Positions 17,753-22,866 of a stretch of DNA of 64,000 nt are shown here, in pieces. Source of the DNA: an uncultured Lachnospiraceae bacterium (GTDB lineage: Bacteria; Bacillota; Clostridia; Lachnospirales; Lachnospiraceae). The DNA lies in NCBI GenBank assembly GCA_910586015.1, contig CAJUGJ010000009.1, positions 1-64,000 of the forward strand, in the 5' to 3' direction. Every line of letters begins with the position of its first letter. The stretch's first letter is position 1. The notes beneath the pieces are model-generated. The model searched no databases. It saw only the letters and a list, made by a program, of their open reading frames with translations, and was not told the DNA's origin. The position numbers and the translations under genes were made by a program.

Positions 17753-19097
17753 AATTAGCCCCCTGTTTTATGTTAAAGTTTGCCTTGCCAATCAAATCAT
17801 AACCCTTTGCACCAGTAACATCAACCCAGACAAATTCACCGGACATCAGTTCTTGTTCTGACTCAAAAAATAAAAATCCATCTACATTTGGAGCATCCAT
17901 ATAGGTTCTACCAATATAAATGCCTTTCTCTGGAAGTTTTCCTTCAACAAAAACAAAGAAACATTTTCCTATTCTTTCTTTCGTTTTTTGAAAAGCAATT
18001 TTTTGTTGAATGGACATCAATTCCTTTTGTCTTTTCTTTTTTATTCCTGCTAAGACTTGATTTGGAAATTTTGCAGCAGGTGTGTTCTCTTCTTTGGAAT
18101 AAGGAAATACCCCTAATCTATCAAACTGCATCTGTTGAATGAATTCTTTTAAGATTTCATGATCTTGTTGAGTTTCTCCTGGAAATCCAGTGATTAAAGT
18201 AGTTCTTAATATAATATCTGGAATTTCCTGTCGTAGGGTATGAATAAGATTTGTTAATTGTGTACGATTCGTTTTGCGTCCCATACGCTGTAATATAGTA
18301 TCGGAAGCGTGCTGAATTGGTAAGTCTAAATACTTACAGATCTTTTGTTCCTGCTTTATAACATCTATAAGTTCTGATGTAATTTCCTCTGGATAACAGT
18401 AAAGAATACGAATCCATAAAAGACCATCTATTTGACAGAGTCTTTTTAATAATTCTGGAAGCAGTTTTTTATTACAGAGATCCATTCCATATAAAGTAGT
18501 TTCCTGTGCAACTAAATTTAGTTCTTTGACACCATTTTGTGCTAAAAATTTAGCTTCTTCTATTAACTTTTCCATTGGAACACTGCGGTAATCTCCACGA
18601 ATACTAGGAATAATACAATACGTACAATGTTTATTACAACCTTCTGCAATTTTTAGATAAGAAAAATGTCCACCTGTTGTATTGATACGTTCTGTTGTGG
18701 ATTTTGCAAGATAATTGATATCTTCAAATTTTTCTTGATACTCTCCAGTAAGTACCAAATCAATCACTTCTACAATGTGATCATAACTTGTCGTACCAAT
18801 TAGAGCATCTACCTCTGGAATTTCTTGTTTAATTTCTTTACGATAACGCTGTGCTAGACAGCCTGTGACAATTAAAGCCTTTAGCTGTCCATTTTTTTTA
18901 TACTCTGCCATTTCTAAAATTGTATTAATACTTTCTTGTTTGGCATCATGAATAAAACAACAAGTATTGATCACAATAATATCTGCTTCCTTTTCTTCAT
19001 TCGTAAAAGTATAGTTGTGATCTCGCAGATAGCCAAGCATTACTTCTGAATCTACTAAATTTTTATCGCAGCCTAATGAAACAAAAAAAATATTCAT
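17736..19097 (-). CDS. rimO: Ribosomal protein S12 methylthiotransferase RimO
   Basis: RimO is a radical-SAM enzyme that thiomethylates an aspartate of ribosomal protein S12. The 453-residue protein has the N-terminal UPF0004 domain with cluster cysteines (C10, the C-C pair near 46-47, C80), the radical-SAM motif C-N-K-H-C-T-Y-C, and a C-terminal TRAM domain. The opening S-L-G-C-D-K-N-L-V-D-S-E distinguishes RimO from MiaB. Length is normal. Confidence 0.95.
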   Translation of the reverse strand: MNIFFVSLGCDKNLVDSEVMLGYLRDHNYTFTNEEKEADIIVINTCCFIHDAKQESINTILEMAEYKKNGQLKALIVTGCLAQRYRKEIKQEIPEVDALIGTTSYDHIVEVIDLVLTGEYQEKFEDINYLAKSTTERINTTGGHFSYLKIAEGCNKHCTYCIIPSIRGDYRSVPMEKLIEEAKFLAQNGVKELNLVAQETTLYGMDLCNKKLLPELLKRLCQIDGLLWIRILYCYPEEITSELIDVIKQEQKICKYLDLPIQHASDTILQRMGRKTNRTQLTNLIHTLRQEIPDIILRTTLITGFPGETQQDHEILKEFIQQMQFDRLGVFPYSKEENTPAAKFPNQVLAGIKKKRQKELMSIQQKIAFQKTKERIGKCFFVFVEGKLPEKGIYIGRTYMDAPNVDGFLFFESEQELMSGEFVWVDVTGAKGYDLIGKANFNIKQGANYESSK

Positions 19098-19151
19098 TCA
19101 ATTTACCATACCTTTTATTGTTCTTTTGTCCAGCTTTCTAAATAGAAAAAA

Positions 19152-19190
19152 CGGGAAGCTGTTGACGGCTACATTATAACAGCTTTCCCG
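19152..19190 (-). terminator. Rho-independent terminator after cdd
   Basis: CGGGAAGCTGTT and AACAGCTTTCCCG form a GC-rich 12-bp stem with one bulge, followed on the minus strand by TTTTTT. It lies between cdd (ends 19238) and rimO (starts 19097). Confidence 0.85.
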
Positions 19191-19237
19191 AAAAAAGTGA
19201 ATACATAACCCAGAATTTTATTTTCTTTTTAGCTTGT

Positions 19238-19747
19238 CTATAAGTCCTGTGATGGCGCAAAGCCAACAGGAAGTAAATCCGAGAGTGGATAAATCCAATA
19301 ATCTGCTTCTGATTTAGCTAAAATAATAAAAAAGGCATTCGGATCGCAAAACTCTAACATCACTTGTCTACATACACCACATGGAGGACAATAATCTCTG
19401 ATAATTCCTTTTTTACCTCCAACGACTGCAATAGCTGTAAACTCTCTTTCCCCTTCACTGACTGCCTTAAAAAACGCAGTACGTTCAGCACAATTAGATG
19501 GCGAAAAAGCAACATTTTCAACATTACATCCAGTGTACATCTTTTTACTCTTCGCTAGAAGACAAGCACCAACTTGAAAGGAAGAATATGGTGCATAGGA
19601 GTTCTGCATTGCTTTTGTCGCTTCCTGAATGAGTTTACGGCAAGTCAAATCACTAATTACTTCTTTGCTGGGAAGTTTTTTTCCGGTAGTAGGAGCTAAC
19701 ATTTCCTTTTTTCGAATAGTAAGTGTTTTTTTCTCTTCTTCACTCAT
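19238..19747 (-). CDS. cdd: Cytidine deaminase
   Basis: Cdd deaminates cytidine and deoxycytidine to uridine forms in pyrimidine salvage. Zinc ligands and the catalytic glutamate are visible in C-A-E-R-T-A and C-P-P-C-G-V-C-R-Q. At 169 residues it is about 38 longer than usual: a charged N-terminal extension precedes the standard core. The ATG at 19747 has GGAAAGGGATTGAA in front, so the extension seems real. It sits behind deoD, forming a small nucleoside salvage unit. Confidence 0.93.
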   Translation of the reverse strand: MSEEEKKTLTIRKKEMLAPTTGKKLPSKEVISDLTCRKLIQEATKAMQNSYAPYSSFQVGACLLAKSKKMYTGCNVENVAFSPSNCAERTAFFKAVSEGEREFTAIAVVGGKKGIIRDYCPPCGVCRQVMLEFCDPNAFFIILAKSEADYWIYPLSDLLPVGFAPSQDL

Positions 19748-19773
19748 TTCAATCCCTTTCCTTTCTAATCATT

Positions 19774-20481
19774 TTATAAACATAAGGCAACTTCCATCAT
19801 ATCTTGGAATGAAGTCTGTCTTTGTTCTGCGGACAATGCTTCGCCAGTATATAAATGATCTGAGATGGTAAGTAGACATACTGCTTTCTTTCCAGCAGCA
19901 GCAGCATTACTATAAAGTCCCGCAGATTCCATTTCTACACATAAAACTCCCATATCTCTCCATGAGTCATAGTCTTTATGATCCTGCATATAAAAAATAT
20001 CGGAAGATAGAACATTTCCTACTTTTACAGAAATATTCTTTTGTTTGGCTACTGTAACAGCTCTACTTAAAAGTTCATAATCAGCAATTGGAGCAAATGT
20101 TCCTGAAAGTTTAAATTGTTTTAGATAGGCAGAATTTGTACAAGTTCCCATTGCAATAACCAAATCTCTTAGTTTGACTTCATTAGAAAGTCCACCAGCT
20201 GAACCAATTCGTATGATAGAATCAACATCATAAAAGTGAAATAGTTCATAACTATAAATTCCAATAGACGGAATTCCCATTCCACTTCCCATAACAGAAA
20301 TTCGTTTTCCTTCATATGTACCTGTAAATCCAAACATATTTCGCACTGTATTAAAGCACACTACATCACTTAAATAGTGTTCTGCAATAAATTTTGCACG
20401 TAGAGGATCGCCTGGCATCAAAACAGTCTTAGCAATCTCTCCTTTGTCTGCCATATTGTGAGGGGTTGGAATCTTTGACAT
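19774..20481 (-). CDS. deoD: Purine-nucleoside phosphorylase DeoD
   Basis: A 235-residue hexameric-type purine-nucleoside phosphorylase that splits purine (deoxy)nucleosides with phosphate. The family signature G-M-G-I-P-S-I-G-I-Y-S-Y-E-L is near 68-81, and the M-P-G-D-P-L-R-A-K phosphate site is at the N-terminus. E-M-E-S-A-G-L holds ribose-contacting residues. The ATG is preceded by AAAGGAGG. cdd follows 26 bp downstream. Confidence 0.95.
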   Translation of the reverse strand: MSKIPTPHNMADKGEIAKTVLMPGDPLRAKFIAEHYLSDVVCFNTVRNMFGFTGTYEGKRISVMGSGMGIPSIGIYSYELFHFYDVDSIIRIGSAGGLSNEVKLRDLVIAMGTCTNSAYLKQFKLSGTFAPIADYELLSRAVTVAKQKNISVKVGNVLSSDIFYMQDHKDYDSWRDMGVLCVEMESAGLYSNAAAAGKKAVCLLTISDHLYTGEALSAEQRQTSFQDMMEVALCL

Positions 20482-20511
20482 AACGTCTGCCTCCTTTCAT
20501 TTATTATAGTG

Positions 20512-20558
20512 AAACAGGCTGATCATAGTTTTTTTACATTTCTATGACCTGCCTGTTT
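20512..20558. terminator. Terminator hairpin between DUF2828 gene and deoD
   Basis: AACAGGCTGATCATAG and CTATGACCTGCCTGTT pair with two irregular positions. A run of T follows on the plus strand and a shorter TTT on the minus strand. It separates the array/DUF2828 transcript from deoD. Confidence 0.65.
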
Positions 20559-20567
20559 TTGACTGAT

Positions 20568-22136
20568 TTATTTATCCGTATTGGAAGCCTTTAAAAAAGC
20601 CTCTTCTACTGGCTGATATCGTTTTGTATTTAATTGTTCTAACAGACAACGGTAAGGATCTAACTCTCCACTGCATACCATTTTTAAAGTCTGTACAGAA
20701 AATCCACTGACTAATGCTACGCCACAATTATTTTGTGTAAGAGGTATCGTCTGTGTCCGGCTGCAAAGATTCCAAAAAACAAGTCTAGGAAGCGAATATC
20801 CTGCCTCCAAATAACGTCTTTGCAGTTCTTCAAATAATGCTGCGGAAGGCTTTTGAAAATGATGCGATACATCTCTGATATACGTTGCTGTATCAAATTC
20901 CATATCGGATAAAATCAAAATTGTCTGTGGCATATCTTCGGCTGACATATGATTGGAAATTGCAGTTTCTAAAATCAAATCAAATACTGCTTCAATATTG
21001 GTATTTGCTACTTCATTATAATGCAAAGCAATTTCTATTTTTTCTCTGAGGGATTGTGCCTTACTAAAATCAACAAATTGTGGACTCATAGAAAAAGTAA
21101 TATATTTGTCTTTAAATTGTCCTGAGCAGTGTTCAGAAAAATAAATTGCTAAGGCATTTGCAACATCCAAACAGCGAATTTGCGTTTTGCCTACTGGAGA
21201 TAACATACTTCCAGAGCCATCTGCTACACAAAGCGTATTCTTTGCCTCTTTTACTGGTACAGGTAAAGCTTTCCATAATTCTTCTAATCCGGAATCAAAA
21301 GGTGCAACATGAAACTGGTAATAAGTACCTATACTTATCAGATATTTATGTACAATATCATGCGGATATAATACTCCTGCGTTGATTTTGGTTTCCCCTT
21401 TTTCTAAACTTTCTAGATAACTACGTCGCCTTTCTTCATCATTTCTTAAAAATGCTTTATTATAAATTAAATTAGCTCTGGCTGGAACAGCTTCATAAAC
21501 AATCTGTGACCACTCTTTTTTGCTCATTGAGGTTTCAACTAAATGAAGACGTTCTCTTAACGTAGAGAGCATTTTTCGATATTGACGTTCTGTAATTTTT
21601 AGCTTTTCAATTAAAACTTTAGCAAGGCGTTTTGTTTCTTTTGAAGAGGCATTTGCAGAAGGCATCCATTTTGCACAAAGAGAAATAGGCTGATTTTGCT
21701 GTGCCTGCTCCATATCTTTTGTTAGCTGATTTTGAAGCAATGTTACAACATCATCTGCAATAGAAGTATCTAATAGACAAAGTATATTATCCCATCTGCT
21801 ATATTCTGGAATTAAAACAAGTAGTTGCTTTACTATTTTAGGAGAACGAGTAACTAAAAATTTTAAACAGATCCGAAATAATCTTCTTTCTCCTAGTCCT
21901 TCTCTGATATCAGATGCAAAAAAAAGCCACTTAATAGCAAGTAATGGATTTTCATAATAGGCTTCTGCAAAACGTACAACTACTTCTTCTTCAGAAAGAT
22001 TTCGTAAAGAGGAAACTGCAAAATTTAAATCTAATAGTTTCTTTCCTGTTGTACGATATCCAAGTGCTCCATTCTCTGTAACAGATGAATTAAATTTATC
22101 TCCTAAAGTCTTTTTTAAACTATCCATAAAGTTCAT
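20568..22136 (-). CDS. DUF2828 protein: helical domain plus vWA domain, Ro60/TROVE-like
   Basis: A 522-residue protein of the DUF2828 family. The N-terminal part (about 1-290) is helical, with the family opening E-N-G-A-L-G-Y-R-T-T-G-K-K-L-L-D-L and D-I-R-E-G-L-G-E-R-R-L-F-R. The C-terminal part (about 300-520) is a vWA domain with a complete metal-binding MIDAS: D306-G-S308-G-S310, the Thr in N-T-N (379) and D411. This helical-repeat plus vWA build matches Ro60/Rsr, which holds Y RNAs and misfolded RNAs; homology beyond architecture is my inference. The array of tRNA-like RNAs lies immediately upstream with no terminator between. AGGAG is 12 nt before the ATG. Confidence 0.85.
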   Translation of the reverse strand: MNFMDSLKKTLGDKFNSSVTENGALGYRTTGKKLLDLNFAVSSLRNLSEEEVVVRFAEAYYENPLLAIKWLFFASDIREGLGERRLFRICLKFLVTRSPKIVKQLLVLIPEYSRWDNILCLLDTSIADDVVTLLQNQLTKDMEQAQQNQPISLCAKWMPSANASSKETKRLAKVLIEKLKITERQYRKMLSTLRERLHLVETSMSKKEWSQIVYEAVPARANLIYNKAFLRNDEERRRSYLESLEKGETKINAGVLYPHDIVHKYLISIGTYYQFHVAPFDSGLEELWKALPVPVKEAKNTLCVADGSGSMLSPVGKTQIRCLDVANALAIYFSEHCSGQFKDKYITFSMSPQFVDFSKAQSLREKIEIALHYNEVANTNIEAVFDLILETAISNHMSAEDMPQTILILSDMEFDTATYIRDVSHHFQKPSAALFEELQRRYLEAGYSLPRLVFWNLCSRTQTIPLTQNNCGVALVSGFSVQTLKMVCSGELDPYRCLLEQLNTKRYQPVEEAFLKASNTDK

Positions 22137-22166
22137 TTAGCACTTTTTCTCCTTTCTTTAATCGAT

Positions 22167-22253
22167 GGAGACAGCCGGATTTGAACCGACAACCTAGGGC
22201 GAATTTTGCCAAAGAAAATTGCTGTAAGAGACTTTTACTAATCTCATGTCCCC
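22167..22253 (-). ncRNA. tRNA-like RNA A (UUG anticodon-type loop)
   Basis: 87 nt. The 7-bp acceptor-like stem is GGGGACA/UGUCUCC, with one G-U pair. The T arm has a 5-bp stem and the loop UUCAAAU. No true D arm exists; in its place is the hairpin at 22228-22245 (GAGAUU...AGUCUC) followed by UUACAGCA (22220-22227). A perfect 5-bp anticodon-type stem AUUUU/AAAAU with the 7-nt loop CUUUGGC (22203-22219) follows; U33 is present and the anticodon position reads UUG. Confidence 0.8.
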
Positions 22254-22265
22254 TAAATAAAAAAT

Positions 22266-22383
22266 AGACGAGGTCGGATTCGAACCGACAATGCTATTAG
22301 CGGAATTCCTTAAAAATTTGCTGTTAGTGAATATCTACTCACCTTTTTTTAAATTCTGAGTCTTCCATTTCCTCCACTCGTCT
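22266..22383 (-). ncRNA. Interrupted tRNA-Leu(UAA)-like RNA B
   Basis: 118 nt. The acceptor stem is AGACGAG/CUCGUCU. The D arm is of leucine type (GAG/CUC stem, UGG in the loop), the T arm is perfect (GUCGG, UUCGAAU, CCGAC), and a small variable arm GCU-AAU-AGC is present. If 37 nt (22318-22354) are removed, the anticodon stem becomes GAAUU/AAUUC with the loop UUUAAGG, anticodon UAA. The insert holds a hairpin (22327-22342) and UAACAGCA (22319-22326). The insert edges can slide because AUU is repeated. Confidence 0.85.
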
Positions 22384-22392
22384 AAACTAAAA

Positions 22393-22476
22393 GGGTGAGG
22401 AGAGCGGATTCGAACCGTTTTAAACCAAAATTGTTTACTGTAAGAGAATTTTTCAAATCTCCTTTCCTCCTCACCC
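22393..22476 (-). ncRNA. tRNA-like RNA C with 10-bp base stem
   Basis: 84 nt. The base stem GGGUGAGGAG/CUCCUCACCC is a perfect 10 bp. A hairpin with a GAAA loop (22444-22461) is followed by UUACAG. Next comes a 5-bp stem UAAAC/GUUUA with the 7-nt loop AAUUUUG (22421-22437); position 33 is A, so it is not a proper anticodon loop. A weakened T arm with loop UUCGAAU keeps only three firm pairs. Confidence 0.7.
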
Positions 22477-22478
22477 AC

Positions 22479-22540
22479 AAAGCGGTATATATCGGGTTTG
22501 ATGTGACAGATCAATCGAAAAAAATTGCTGTTACCGCTTT
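22479..22540 (-). ncRNA. Mini tRNA-like RNA D (GUC anticodon-type loop)
   Basis: 62 nt. A 9-bp base stem AAAGCGGUA/UACCGCUUU leads directly into AACAGCA. There is no D or T arm. A 5-bp stem UUGAU/AUCAA carries the loop CUGUCAC (22498-22514), which is exactly the classic bacterial tRNA-Asp anticodon loop with anticodon GUC. Confidence 0.75.
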
Positions 22541-22544
22541 TATC

Positions 22545-22659
22545 GGGGATAGCTGGATTCGAACCAGCGACACCGGACTTATCATGTCTTTAGAAAATTG
22601 CTGTAAGAGATTTTTACAAATCTCTTTTTTTCGTGCTCTACCATCTGAGCTATATCCCC
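22545..22659 (-). ncRNA. Interrupted tRNA-Ile(GAU)-like RNA E
   Basis: 115 nt. All tRNA parts are canonical: acceptor GGGGAUA/UAUCCCC, U8-A9, D arm GCUC/GAGC, variable loop GUGUC, T arm GCUGG-UUCGAAU-CCAGC. Removing 43 nt (22589-22631) joins C27-G28 to G29-A30-C31 and gives a perfect anticodon stem CGGAC/GUCCG with loop AUGAUAA, anticodon GAU. The insert contains the 7-bp hairpin GAGAUUU-GUAA-AAAUCUC and then UUACAGCA (22599-22606). Confidence 0.88.
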
Positions 22660-22671
22660 GTTTTTTAAGCA

Positions 22672-22756
22672 GGGTGAAGAGATATCTTACTTTTTGTAGG
22701 ATAAATAGGATGATTGCTGTACCTTTCTTTTTTTCAAAACAAAGTTCTCTTCACCC
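22672..22756 (-). ncRNA. tRNA-array RNA F with 10-bp base stem
   Basis: 85 nt. A perfect 10-bp base stem GGGUGAAGAG/CUCUUCACCC closes it. A hairpin of nine positions with one G-G mismatch and a GAAA loop (22723-22744) is followed by UACAGCA. No T arm and no clear anticodon loop are visible; the rest forms a weak hairpin near AUCCUAC/GUAAGAU. Confidence 0.7.
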
Positions 22757-22758
22757 AC

Positions 22759-22821
22759 AAAGCGGTTTAAATTGATCCCTAATCAATTGGAATATACCAG
22801 AAGCATTGCTGTTACCGCTTT
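22759..22821 (-). ncRNA. Mini tRNA-like RNA G (AGG anticodon-type loop)
   Basis: 63 nt, the first element of the transcript. The base stem is AAAGCGGU/ACCGCUUU, followed by AACAGCA as in RNA D. A 6-bp stem AAUUGA/UCAAUU holds the loop UUAGGGA (22770-22788), which looks like a proline anticodon loop with AGG at 34-36 and G37. Confidence 0.72.
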
Positions 22822-22834
22822 TATACTTATTTTT

Positions 22835-22840
22835 ATTATA
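22835..22840 (-). promoter_or_regulatory. Extended -10 promoter of the tRNA-like array
   Basis: On the minus strand TGATATAAT provides an extended -10 box (TGnTATAAT). No good -35 box is visible. Transcription would begin near 22828, a few bases before RNA G. The ABC permease gene ends just upstream at 22867 without a hairpin terminator, so read-through is also possible. Confidence 0.65.
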
Positions 22841-22866
22841 TCACTTTATGAAAAAAAAGAAAAGTA

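Larger units (their letters stand above)
22167..22821 (-). other. Array of seven tRNA-like RNAs upstream of DUF2828
   Basis: In transcript order the elements are G, F, E, D, C, B, A. All carry an ACAG core, in most as U(A/U)ACAGCA. All are closed by 7-10 bp base stems. Units G-F-E and D-C-B look like a tandem duplication of about 280 bp: the segment at 22747-22766 repeats at 22467-22486 with one change. No CCA end is encoded after any element. The array starts close behind a promoter and runs without a terminator into the DUF2828 gene. Confidence 0.85.

Noticed and set aside
22318..22631. Group I or group II introns in the tRNA-like RNAs
   Set aside because: Inserts of 37-43 nt are far too short for a self-splicing core.
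22395..22775. Plus-strand 126-residue frame
   Set aside because: It lies antisense across RNAs C to F, has no ribosome binding site, and its composition reflects the stems of the tRNA-like RNAs.
22167..22821. CRISPR array
   Set aside because: The repeated core is only 8-10 nt, spacing is irregular, and the repeats lie inside tRNA-like folds; no cas genes are near.
22479..22821. T-box riboswitch (because of the AGCGGUAAC segment and anticodon-like loops)
   Set aside because: The T-box bulge sequence and terminator/antiterminator pair are absent, and the downstream gene is not amino-acid related.
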